From the NCBI GenBank assembly GCA_000320545.1, contig ADNK01003026.1:1-48971 (forward strand): 48,971 nucleotides of DNA, in the 5' to 3' direction. Position numbers and translations under genes: made by a program. The stretch comes from Bigelowiella natans CCMP2755 (taxonomy: Eukaryota; Cercozoa; Chlorarachniophyceae). This document shows positions 26,402 through 36,824 of this stretch, piece by piece (positions within the stretch are counted from its first letter, which is position 1; the number at the start of each line of letters is the position of its first letter). The notes under the pieces were generated by a model, which saw only the letters and a program-made list of their open reading frames with translations, was not told the DNA's origin and ran no database searches.

Positions 26402-29400
26402 AGAGAGCGAGAGAGAGACCCAGAAATTGTATCTGCAAATATAGGAAAGCAGCTCGCCTCCCAATTAGCATCATCCCGATTTTCTGAGCAGGAAAAACAT
26501 GATGAGAGTGAATATGGTTGTTCCTAATAATCAGGAGGAGGAGGAGGAGGAAAAAGACGCCCAGAAATTAATAAGGCGCACCAAGGGAAACTAGGAGAAG
26601 AAAAAGAAACACAACAACGATCAGTGGCATCAGCATCAATGACTGTCGTCAAGGCCTTCAAGGAAGGATGGAGAAGAATATTCCACAGGAAACCACCTCG
26701 TAGCCAAAACAATCATCAATGCCAAAGCAGCCATGAGAGGGGGGGGCATGAAGCATCTTCCTCTTCGCATCTACGTCATAGCCACCGTCGGGGAAAACGA
26801 GCAACTCCAAGACCAGCACAAACAGTAGTTTCTCCTGCCAGGCGATATTTTGGAGGAGGGGGGGGGGCAGCAGAATTTGGTGGGGTAGGTGATGGCAAGG
26901 AGACCGATAATAAAAAGGATTCCCATTATTTGTACTGGAATCATCATCATAGCTTTATGATAGATCAGGTGGTACTATTTCAAAGATGATAATCAGTATT
27001 ATTGTTGTTTTGCGTCGCTTTAAATCGTCGATGTACGTGTTTACATGTAATGGCATCGTATGATTTAGAGGGGGAGGAGGAGGAGGGCATTATTATATCA
27101 TACACATAGCGGTGAATTCCACCTATTGTTCATCTTCGTATCTAGTCCACGATACTACTACTATTTTCAAACTCCGTTTTGTTTACACCACACCCTTGTT
27201 TTTGTTGTCATCATTATGAATTTTAGTTCCTTATAATCAAGCCATTATTATTATTTCCCCAAATCATTGTCAGTTACAAAAGCGCTCCGCTGTGAAGCTT
27301 CAGATCGAAGGCCTGGATGCACCTAGCATGAATATGATGCTTTGCCAGCAGTTGAATGTGAAAAAGATTCCAGATCCCGTCCTCAATTTCATTGTACACC
27401 GTGCTCATTGCAACCCGTTTGTTGCAAGCGAAATACTTGGCGCATTAAGGGCCAAGGGTGTCATCAGTGTATCATCATCCAATGATAATGCTGATGATGG
27501 AAAAGTAGTACGCACACCAACCAAAATAGTAGAAATACTACTGTCATTTTCACGTCATCATTCAAAAAAACTGTGATTGTAGTCATATAGTCGTTAAACT
27601 ACTACACCTGAATCATCACTACTACTACTATATTACACTACAAGCTCAGTAGCTTCGATGTGAGTCAGTCTTCCACCATGGTCTTCTTCTTCATGCTGAC
27701 ATCAGACGATATCTATCTATCTGTCTGTTGCAGCAATTGATAGTCACAATCAGTGTTCATATGCAACGTTTTTGGTTCAGTAGTAGTAGTAGTAGTAGTG
27801 GTGGTGGTGTTTTTGGTTCAGTAGTAGTAGTAGTAGTGGTGGTGGTGGTGGTAGTAGTAGTAGTAGTAGTGGTGGTGGTGGTAGTAGTAGTAGTACGCAA
27901 CAAATTGAGTGACAGATGCTGATATCAATTTAATCGGGGTCACACAGGTGAAATTCGATGAGACTGAAGATCTTGAGAGATTGCAGCTACCACGCAGTAT
28001 AAAGGATCTAATCACAATGCGGCTCGATAATCTCCCAAATCACGAGTTGCTCGTATGTAAACTAGCATCTATTTTTGGCATTACTGTGCCAAAAGGCGGT
28101 CTTGAATTTGTGTGGCTTAAGGAGGGTTACCCTCCAGAGAAGTTGTGGCCGGCTCTTATTTCTCTAGAGCAGAAAGGCATTATGCATCAACCTAGCGCAT
28201 CAGAGTAATAATTTCGATGACATAGTAGTGATAGATAGTAGCAGGAGTACCAGTAGTAGCAGTAAGTCCTTAAAACGACATAACAGTATCTGCGATCGAT
28301 GACCACTGAGTCTGAGCATTTACACCTTCATTTCTAAATATATTATATTGATGCCATACCAGTTATCTGCTTTTTGGTTTTCTTCTTTATCTATTTGCGT
28401 CATCATCATGTTACTCATATTTTCTTTATTGCTATTATGTTCTATGTTTTGTGGTACCCACCGCTACCAGATATTCTTTTACTCAACCTCTCGTCGCGGA
28501 GGCGTGCATCGACACTATTCTCTATGAGCGTCGGGCAAGAATTCACCTAATGATTTCCAAGTATTATACCTATCGGATGAGGTCTGAGCAGGCACGTCTT
28601 GAAAATGCAGCTGCTTCTTCAAGCTTGCATGGTAGTCACTCTGTCATATGGAGATAGATACTCTGATATGGATAGATGATGATAATGGGGAGGAGGAGGA
28701 GGAGAAGTGCGGTGCGAAAGACGAGAATTGAGATCTTCTTGCACGAAGATCTGCTGTTGTCAGATAAGAATAGATATCTCCTTGCACGAAGAACTGCTGT
28801 TTGGTGTCACTTAATGCTATTGTTTGTCCCCTTTTCTTCCTTCGTCTATTGCATACATCATCAGTTTCACCATCAGCAAAAGTACGTAAGGCGTCGATGG
28901 ATTTTGCACCATTACTAGAGGCAGCAGCAGGAACTGATGATGTAAGAGAATTACGACACCACCACGAAAATAGTGGTAGTAAGGAGGAGGTAAATGACTC
29001 TCCAGCAGTGCCTTTTCCTTCTTCTCCCGATGAGAAAACCAACCAAGACGCCAACAGCAGCAAAACCGAGGGGAGAAACAAAAATATCGATACCAAAACA
29101 ACAGCACCAATTTCTATCCCAACCGAGGGGGAACAAAAAACCAAGCAGCAGCAGCAACAAAGGAATGCTTCTCCTTCTTCCATTACTACGACAAATCCTC
29201 TCACCAGTGTATCATCATCTCAGCAGCAACAAAAGTCAACCCCTGACGAATACAATGAGCCAAACGATGATTTGAATATTATTCCTCGTATCAACAGCAA
29301 CAGCAGCGTTGGTAGCAGCAGCGGCAACAATGCTCGATTAAATGGGCTACTAAGTTATAATCTCAAACAGCAAAGGAATTCTCCAAAGAGAAAACAGAAC

Positions 29401-29844
29401 AAAAGCCATAGGAGAGGGGTGTGACTTACTTGCAGTGTGCGTGCGTGCGTGTGTGTGTGTGTGTGTGTGTGTGAAGTTTGTTGTCGCAACATCACGTCTG
29501 TCAATCGTTCCAATGTAACTACTGTTACTACTGTATTGCTACTAAATACCATGACTACCATTACTACCACTAAGTGATAGTTTTAATACAACATTCTCAC
29601 ACTACATTCTCACACTTATCAATCGTAAGTCCTGCGTCGCTCAAACATAAAAGCCTTTTAGACAGAATCATGCAACTACAATATATAATAATATCGATGT
29701 TTTTCTTAACCTTCTCTCCAGATGACAATAGAGAGCATGGCTAGCATTGAGTTCGGCGACTTGGTAAAAATCAACCATTTTTTAAGTTGATCGCGAATTC
29801 ACTGTTATAGCTGCAAATCATGGTGGCAAGCAGCATTGGTGTTA

Positions 29845-29877
<33 letters not shown>

Positions 29878-29978
29878 GTGCTTATCTAGTACTAGCCATG
29901 CTAATAGCGACACGATTTCATACTACATTGGAACATGCTGTCCGAAAAGTTAGTAGGATACATACAGAGCTCTTTCTT

Positions 29979-30025
<47 letters not shown>

Positions 30026-31300
30026 CTGTATCTGATTATGGGTGAAGGGGGGGATTCATTATCTCATGGAATTATTATATGTTGTATAAACGTACATGTA
30101 ATATATATTAATATTACATATATGTATAATTTTCACCATTTTATCATCAATCAATCAATAAAAATCAGCAAAGCCGTGAATCATCAAGGGCCTCGTTGAA
30201 GGCATTCTTTGCAACGGAACAACGCAATAATAACTCGAATAATGGTGGGCAATCCACCACCATGTACCAAAGGGCTTCCTCCTTCAATTCACAGCTCTCT
30301 CAGAAAGATAATATTGACCAAACGGGGGGGGGGATAGGGAGGGAGGGTAGCAAACACGACTACCTCGAAGATCGTCGAAAGATGATGTCCAGGATCTCGG
30401 TATCTACGTCCGATTTGCATTGCGATATCTTTGAAAAGGAAAGGGATGAGAGATCAGGGTGAGGAGTAGTAGTTCATTAAAAAGAATGTGCATTAGATAG
30501 ATAGGTACATAGAAGAAGAAGAAAAAAGAAGAAAGAGAAGAGTGGTAATGATGATGATCATGCATGAGAAGATGAGTGGCTTGAGGAGAAAAATGGTGGT
30601 AGGTAGGTAGGTAGTGCGTTAGAAAATGATGCGTGTGAATCTTTAGTTCCTGTTTATTATCATCACCACAATGATGCGTGTGAATCTTTAGTTCCTGTTT
30701 ATTATCATTCATCACCACAATTTATATTTGTTTTCTCTACCACGGTAGATGGCAGCGCCGTTCTGCCTCAGCAATGTTCCGCCGATTAAAATCAATGGAA
30801 CCACGGGAGAGATCGTCGGTTGAATGTGATGCAGTCATACAAAAAATAGGAGAACACTATGTTTCTGCGTGCCTTATCTCTGGAAGATGTCCAGAGCAAG
30901 CAGTTGCGGTATGTATAGATCATAACAAAATATAGTCGATAATATGATAATACTAATCATGATGCAGAAGAAAAGAATAGATGATGTGTGATGCTCCCTC
31001 CACGTTGATTACTTTCCTTTGCTTTCCTTTCTTTCCTCGGCCGTTTTTCTTTTTTGGTTTAGGCTATTAAATCGTGTGTGATTTTAATCAATTAGTTCCT
31101 ACTAGTTCTACTGCTAGCAGTAGTAATGATAATATCAATTAATAATACTATTTTTACAGGCTGCGTTGAGGCATCTAAATGAAATGTGGAAAGCACATAA
31201 ACATATTCGAAATAGTGGACAAGCCGCAGTGATGGTGCAGAAGGCTTTCAAGATCCAATCTCTTTACATGATTGAATCAGCAAAAGTGTGTATGTGAAGA

Positions 31301-31331
<31 letters not shown>

Positions 31332-31656
31332 AGGGGAGAGAAAAGGGGAGAAAGAAAGAAAAATATGAATTATCTGTGCCATTCAACTTCTCTTTTCATT
31401 TTCTGTTTCATAGTGCACAAACACCACAAATACAATAATTATGACTCATGAATTTGTTTCGAATTACAACACAACAGGAATTGGAACTATTTGTCAAGCA
31501 CAAGAAGATTTTTGAGACGGTTCTCAAAGGCTCAGATGCAGTCAAGCGCAATATTGAGTTAGCGGAGAAAGACCTGGAAAATCGGAACATGTAATATTCA
31601 ACTCAAAATTTACCTTACTGTGGCTGTGGCTGAAAATACACACGCACATAGAATGA

Positions 31657-31700
<44 letters not shown>

Positions 31701-31998
31701 ATATGTGTGTATGTGTGTGTGTATGCACGTGCTTGGCTACACAAGGACGAAAGGTATCTCACTCACACCGAATGATGCGATCAGATTGTGGCAAAAGGCC
31801 ATAAAGGATGGGGATAGGAAGAAAGCAACAGAAATAGTCAATGAGAGTCTGAACGTTTATAAAAAGTTTAGGAACAACGGAATTAAGGTACAGATGATGA
31901 TGTTGATCAAGAAAGACTGGTATGATCATGAAAAACATGAAGATTCAAAATTGTTGATGGTCAGGATCAGTGTTGTTCACATTTGATAGATGTGTATT

Positions 31999-32031
<33 letters not shown>

Positions 32032-32141
32032 ATTTGGAACAGAGCGAAAAAGTCGAAAAGCTAGAAATGATGCAGAAAAATCGGAAACTCATTGCAATCT
32101 TCTTCAACGAAAGCAAGGGGAAAAGAAAAAAACCTAGATGA
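17869..32141 (+). CDS. Soluble-type (ADCY10-like) adenylyl cyclase with N-terminal PH-like region
   Basis: Makes cAMP from ATP; animal relatives are bicarbonate- and calcium-regulated. Exons: 17869-17949, 18015-18062, 18124-18237, 18385-18465, 18571-18732, 19014-19172, 19318-19359, 19461-19544, 19910-20068, 20283-20521, 20810-20940, 21309-21672, 21943-22131, 22360-22517, 22727-22920, 23063-23318, 23593-23764, 24012-24194, 24469-25448, 25646-26170, 26445-26516, 26565-26968, 27274-27504, 27948-28204, 28471-28631, 28865-29418, 29722-29763, 30169-30458, 30749-30908, 31160-31285, 31478-31590, 31746-31887, 32043-32141; about 2,323 aa. Residues 45-180 look like a PH domain. C1 (about 320-540) has both metal aspartates, LADVSGFT and KFAGDAL. 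C2 (about 560-740) has VGDTVNSAARL but asparagine in FVNIKG where a metal aspartate would sit. The ATPase has Walker A GPAGVGKT near 793 and Walker B VWVIDDAQYID near 927. A low-complexity insert spans about 963-1599 and a second spans 1816-2110. Exon junctions around the inserts (25448/25646, 26516/26565) are less sure. Confidence 0.93.
19590..19657. repeat. (CT)n(GT)n microsatellite
   Basis: A pure CT run turning into GT and then GCGCGC, in cyclase intron 8. Confidence 0.9.
19664..19761. repeat. 49-bp tandem duplication
   Basis: Two copies starting GCGTGTATTT and containing CCTGTGTCCCAATTAA, period 49 bp, directly after the GT tract in cyclase intron 8. Confidence 0.93.
21129..21203. repeat. 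(AC)n(AT)n compound microsatellite
   Basis: AC run followed by AT run in the intron before the 21309 exon; same arrangement as at 1488 and 2961. Confidence 0.95.
24194..24238. repeat. (GTA)n tract starting at a 5' splice site
   Basis: The GTAGTAGTA run starts with the donor GT at 24195, immediately after the exon that encodes Walker B. The repeat itself supplies the intron's 5' consensus. Confidence 0.9.
26302..26400. repeat. Two AT microsatellites
   Basis: Two long AT runs separated by about 20 bp of unique sequence, followed by a short GA run, in the cyclase intron before 26445. Confidence 0.93.
27779..27895. repeat. TAG/TGG trinucleotide tract
   Basis: Alternating blocks of GTAGTAG and GGTGGTG with an internally duplicated segment (tttttggttcag appears twice), in the cyclase intron before 27948. 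Confidence 0.9.
28731..28803. repeat. Imperfect 41-bp tandem duplication
   Basis: Two copies containing CTTGCACGAAGA-CTGCTGTT in the cyclase intron before 28865. Confidence 0.8.
30625..30720. repeat. Tandem duplication of about 43 bp
   Basis: Two copies of a segment beginning AATGATGCGTGTGAATC and containing TAGTTCCTGTTTATTATCAT, in the cyclase intron before 30749. Confidence 0.93.
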
Positions 32142-33060
32142 ACATCGAACAAAAATCAATGTGTAAAACTTGGGCACGAATTATCCACAGTGCTCAGTTT
32201 TCTTTGTGATGGAATGTGACAGTTGTTCTCAATGCAACTTAAAGTCTCATCATGTCATATACGTGATGACGCCACGTGCTGTTCGGAGAAAGTGAACACG
32301 TGCATGCCTGCACTTGCAATGTGTGAGCAACAGTATCTACTGTCGTTGAAAGCCTGAACACAAGAAAAGCCGCCCATGAAGTGTGTGCACAACTTGGTCA
32401 AACGCGATATTTTCACAAAAATAGAGTTTTCTCGGCAACCAGATGTCGGGTGGAGGTGTAGTTGGGCGCAATCGAAAGCCCTAGTTGCGCTCTTCAAAAT
32501 GGATCAATCGATCACCTCTTTTTTTTTTTAACTGCGCGTTGGGGTCGCATCATTTTTCGATGAAAATAATGCACACCATGCTCGTTTTCCCTCCACCCAC
32601 GTCCGATCGCTCATTGCAGCGCGAGCGCATGCTGCCATGCACGCGCTGCGCCAAGTGAAATCGATTAGAATCATGCAGCGCAAGTGACACATGTGAAAGC
32701 ATCAAAAATGCAATGGCCATCCACAAACCATCATGCAATGCACATGCATGCATGCACGCTCACAGCTAGCGATGTGCACTGCTAGAATGGCATGCACGTA
32801 CAATCTGACAAATCGCGCGTGCACTTTTTGGTCTAGCTAGCTCAGCGATTTTTGTCCGATTTCGTTTTTTTTTGCAGATTCAGAACCGTCTTGATCTGAC
32901 GCGCACCTCGCGCAGCACACGCCACATGCTAACATGGGCTATGCTAGCATGCGTAACAATGCCATAGAATGTCGCATGCTAGCATGCACATTGTGTTCAT
33001 GGGGCACATGTAGTCGTGCAACGTTGCCATGCTAGCATGTGTATCTACATTTCTCGATAA
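32142..33060. other. TGCATG-rich intergenic island at a convergent junction
   Basis: Between the cyclase stop codon and the 3' end of the minus-strand SUFU-domain gene. Dense in CATGC, TGCATGCATG and GCGC words and nearly free of microsatellites. The right third holds regularly repeated ATGCTAGCATG palindromes (see 32926). No ORF in it resembles a known protein. Confidence 0.75.
32926..33045. repeat. Cluster of ATGCTAGCATG palindromes
   Basis: Four related sites, CATGCTAACATG, ATGCTAGCATGC, GCATGCTAGCATGC and CATGCTAGCATG, occur within about 120 bp. The core is a perfect inverted repeat. Function unknown. Confidence 0.85.
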
Positions 33061-33108
33061 GTTACCTCTTCGTCGCTACCTCGTTTTGTTAACCTCACTA
33101 TAACCACT

Positions 33109-33247
33109 CTAGGCATCCTTTTCCCTTTCTTCACCTTTCTCGTAGTCTTCTACTTCTTCGTCCTCGTAGTCGTCAGCACATTCTATTTCCTCCCTTTCTG
33201 CAATCTTTCTCGGCATATCCAAATCTTCCACGCAACATGGGCGGAAT
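33109..33247 (-). other. Possible acidic 3'-terminal exon (orphan)
   Basis: On the minus strand an AG acceptor (after ...TACTCCAG) is followed by 45 open codons and a TAG. The segment is very acidic with alternating E/D and K (for example DDYEDEEVEDYEKGEE). It lies downstream of the SUFU stop codon at 33500 and could be an alternative last exon of that gene or part of a separate transcript. No donor I can see joins it in frame, so it stays orphan. Confidence 0.3.
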
Positions 33248-33499
33248 CTGGAGTATTATCGATGATGGGTAGCGACGGAAGAATTGTGAGATGATGATTA
33301 GTCAGCGAACGTACATATATGCACATCAACACGGACACACACATACACAAACGTCATAAATTGAAGTCTAGGAAGAGAGTGAGCGAGGGAGAAGCAAGAC
33401 CTCAAGACGCCGGTACAACACCTACTTCACCACAACTACAGCTGCTAGAAAACGATATATTTCTAGATTTTATGATGATGGTCATGATAGCAATGATCA

Positions 33500-33660
33500 T
33501 CATCTTAACTGGTTGATAACGTAGTCGATAGGTATGTTCGGGTTGATCTTGGTGTCGCCTAAGACGTAATAGAGGGATCGCTCGATGCCTACCTGTACGT
33601 GTATACTCATCATTGAATCCCCATTTTCGCAGTCATGATTCCTAGTAATAAAGTGCTAGC

Positions 33661-33691
<31 letters not shown>

Positions 33692-35239
33692 ATAGTAGTC
33701 GTAGCAATACCTCTCGTTTCCATTGCGCCTCTGCATCAGTCACGGGGATCACGAGAAGAAAGTTGACTATCTGTTTCTTCTGGACGGAAGAAGACGATGA
33801 CAACGACGATGACGACGATGACGACGGAGCAGCACCCTGCATTGGTGGCGGGAGATTTACTTGTACAGGGAAGAAACCCTGTTTCTCATTGATTGGTGAC
33901 ACTAGCACAACATGTGTCAGCTTGCTGCCGCTGAGGAAAGGTATAGGAGAGCGTGTGTCGGGGTCATGTGGTTGCGTCCATTTACCTATTTCCACGCGCA
34001 AGCACCTACACTCAAAAGGTTTGTCGATTCAAGTAGTACCGACGACGACGACGATGACGACGATGACGATGATGATGATGATGATGATAATGATGATAGT
34101 TTGTCGTACAGCTCTCTCCTCCCTCCTCGTGATGCATGCATACATGACTACCATCCCCTTGATCGATAATCCTAGGTATGCCATGTCCCTCTCCAAACCA
34201 AGCACCCGTATCCATCACATACCCAGCAAGTGAACGTAACATCTCGAAGGGCCACGAGGACACATTTTTACTGAATAGAAACCAACACAGCTCTTCTACT
34301 TTAAAATATCTACTTTGACGGGGGAGTGGATATCTAGATGGGAGGGGGAGAGGGAAGGCAGTGGGAAATTCAAAACCTATCATCCTCTGCTTCAAGTCCA
34401 GCTAGTCCATCCGTCTCCTTCGCCCCACTTAAAGGCTTCCCTGTCAACATGGTTGGGAGTTTCCAGGACGGGGGTAGATAACACATTAGCTCTGCATGCG
34501 CATAATGCTCTGCATTTTCAATATCCGGGGGAACCTAATGACGAGGATGAAGATAAAAGAAGATCGGGAAATTAGCGTGCTGTTGGTCTGTTGTCGTGCA
34601 CTCGTAGGAGCACCACCTTCATTCGAGTTCCTGACATGCCCATAGTCACGAGGGTGTAGTAATTACGATTCAGTTGTTTCGAGGGAGGAAAAACGTAGAT
34701 ATGCACCCCGTTCCGAAACATGTCGCTGTGTACGATGGTTTTGGAAGCGTTGTCGTTAGCCTGAGTAGTACAAGCAATGTACACTTTTTATGTTTCTACA
34801 CACACACACACACACACTTGCATACATGCATACATGCATGTACAAAGATCCACGCACATGCACGCACATGCGCACTTTTCTTCTCCTATCTATGTGGGCA
34901 GTTGGTGCTACTACCTACTACGCACGTACCATTAGATATTTTTCAAGGTGATCGGCAATTTGATTCTCGTCAAGGGCCCCATTCATTTTCCGCTGAGATT
35001 TTACGTCCTCGGAGTCATATTCTGCTGCGATCTGTCGCTGAGGGGGACGATTCTTCGGTGATGGGGCCGACGAACACTTTGCATTCCCTCCCTGCTGTTT
35101 TGCAACAGAACTTTTCTGCGACTCATCGTCTTCGCGCTATTGTGGAAGGAAATTTCATCATCGAATCCAGCATCAACAAGGAATTTCGAAGCATAAGCCG
35201 ATCCATTAGTACCTTTGCTGTATTATTTACCTTCTCCAT
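33500..35239 (-). CDS. Suppressor-of-fused (SUFU) domain protein
   Basis: A SUFU-fold protein (PF05076). In animals SUFU restrains Gli factors in Hedgehog signalling; in microbes the single domain occurs with unclear roles. Exons (complement): 35239-35213 (or -35231), 35136-34930, 34760-34617, 34534-34377, 34270-34152, 33985-33711, 33592-33500; about 334-340 aa. Domain landmarks in order: GVHIYVFPPSKQLNRNYYTL followed by VTMGMSGTRMK; AELMCYLPPSWKLP; SWPFEMLRSLAGYVMDTG followed by WFGEGHGIP; LTHVVLVSPINEKQGFFPV; VNFLLVIPVTDAEAQWKRE; and GIERSLYYVLGD. These are the hallmark blocks of the family (tLvTxGMS, aElmxxLP, xxLrxLAxYv, PxtxaE). The N-terminal 70 residues are charged and disordered, and a serine run interrupts the loop before VNFLL. 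I see no C-terminal Gli-binding extension, so a Hedgehog role is unlikely. The first exon is short and its donor ambiguous. Confidence 0.82.
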
Positions 35240-35514
35240 GATGAGAGGTCCAGGGGGTTAGCAGTTCTTCGTGAGATCGAAATGGTGATTGAAGCTCGAA
35301 AGGAAGTTCAGAGGAGGGAGGGGAGTGCCAAGTGCGATCATTCGAGTCTTCGCTGCTACTTACTATTGCTGCGACTTGCAAATAAACCCAATAGAAGCGC
35401 TAAAACGAGTGTGGTTTGTGTCTTACGACATGATTTGTGCTGTGTCGCAGCTAGTAGAATGAGACCAATCGCAAGGTCCGAAAGAGTACCCGCGGTTCAT
35501 CTAGGATGAACCTG
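35240..35514. other. 5' flank of the SUFU-domain gene
   Basis: Presumed promoter side of the minus-strand SUFU gene. At 35494-35512 there is a perfect 8-bp inverted repeat, GGTTCATC / GATGAACC, with a 3-base loop. A 75-codon plus-strand ORF here resembles nothing I know. Confidence 0.4.
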
Positions 35515-36130
35515 TGGTCCTGCATGCAACGCAGCTCTGCGATGATTGGACGCAGCGCAAACGTCTCAAAAACACATGCAGAGGCACGAAATTCGTCCAC
35601 GCAGATAAATGACAATGTCACTTGCAACACAGCATCCAAATGATCTTCATTGCGTGGTGCTCATTGCATGGTGCTTGTGTGATGACAATGCTGGAATGGT
35701 GAGAAACGCGCACATCGCGCCCTGTCATGATTTGACGGCACGCACAGTCACGCAGCATTGCAATGACAATGGACACAGTAATGATGCGATTGATGGCTAA
35801 CGAAACTATAAAACAACATGCAACACCTACATGTAGATGCTTTCGTTGTCGCATCGCAACAACACGCTTCAAACACAGCGATCGATGCCAAATCGGTGGG
35901 AAACAATGAAACAATGATGAAGAACTACATTTCCAAAATGTTGCAGTGGGAGGGCCTGCCCAACGATGTCTAGATGTTGCAATTCGTTTTTGAGGATGAT
36001 CGACATCTCAACCATACCATTACACTGTCTATGCAGCGAGCAATGGGAAACGCATGTTGGTGTGCACGAAACTGCTGCTGGACACAACTAGCTGTGAACA
36101 ACTTCCACGACTAGTATGCATGCCGTGAAA
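35515..36130. other. TGCATG-rich intergenic island (tandem junction)
   Basis: Between the SUFU promoter side and the 3' end of the PEBP gene. Rich in TGCATG, CATGCA, GCAACA and CGATG words with few simple repeats; composition like the other islands. Overlapping ORFs on both strands (60-100 codons) look compositional, not coding. Confidence 0.65.
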
Positions 36131-36166
36131 CTTTATACATTTGCAGCAATGCACTACTAACTACTA

Positions 36167-36283
36167 CATCATGCACTACAGCAGGTTCCTGTTGCTTCAT
36201 CTTGTTATCCTACTACTACTACTACTACTACTACTGCTACTACTATATCCATCATGCACTACAAGTTCCTGCTTCATCTGGTT
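36167..36283. repeat. Duplicated segment flanking a CTA tract
   Basis: Two copies beginning CATCATGCACTACA and ending GCTTCATCT-G, starting at 36167 and 36250, with a CTA trinucleotide run between them. The second copy overlaps the proposed last coding bases and stop codon of the PEBP gene; the first lies just downstream of the stop. Confidence 0.85.
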
Positions 36284-36791
36284 CCTCGTCTTCGATGTGA
36301 CATGTCTGGAAGCACGTTGCAGAGATAATCTGTGATGTTTTTTATTCAATGTAGGTCAAAATGAAGTAGAGATGTATAGTATCAACCCATAGCATGATCA
36401 CCACTGCCCGATAGCAAACTACTACCCTTCGGTTATGGACATCAATCCATGCTTGCAGAGGCCAATTTCGTCTTGGCATCTCATCACCAGCCTTTATTAT
36501 ATTGCAGAAATAAGCTTTAGTAGTTGACATACATAATCGCTAAACAACATTCATGACCAGTCAAATGCACTTTGGTATTACATCATCAATAATGCTTCAT
36601 CGGTACTAGTAATACCTCATAAGCAGGCGGTGTCCATCCCATTGGTTCTTGTGTTGCAATCAATGAATATCTGGGTAGTAGCGGTGTAGTAGTAGTAGTA
36701 GTAGTAGTAGTAGTTAATAATGCGACATTATTGAGGTAGTAGTAGTAGCACCATTAGGGTTGTTACATCTACTACGTACTGCACTATATCG

Positions 36792-36824
<33 letters not shown>

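Noticed and set aside
35494-35512. Hairpin GGTTCATC-TAG-GATGAACC considered as part of a tRNA
   Set aside because: No acceptor stem, anticodon arm or A/B box context around it; no tRNA gene was found anywhere in the window.
36342-36530. Unspliced C-terminus of the PEBP gene giving a hydrophobic tail
   Set aside because: Possible, but a donor at 36425 and acceptor at 36330 give an in-phase hydrophilic ending that suits a soluble secreted protein better; kept only as an alternative.
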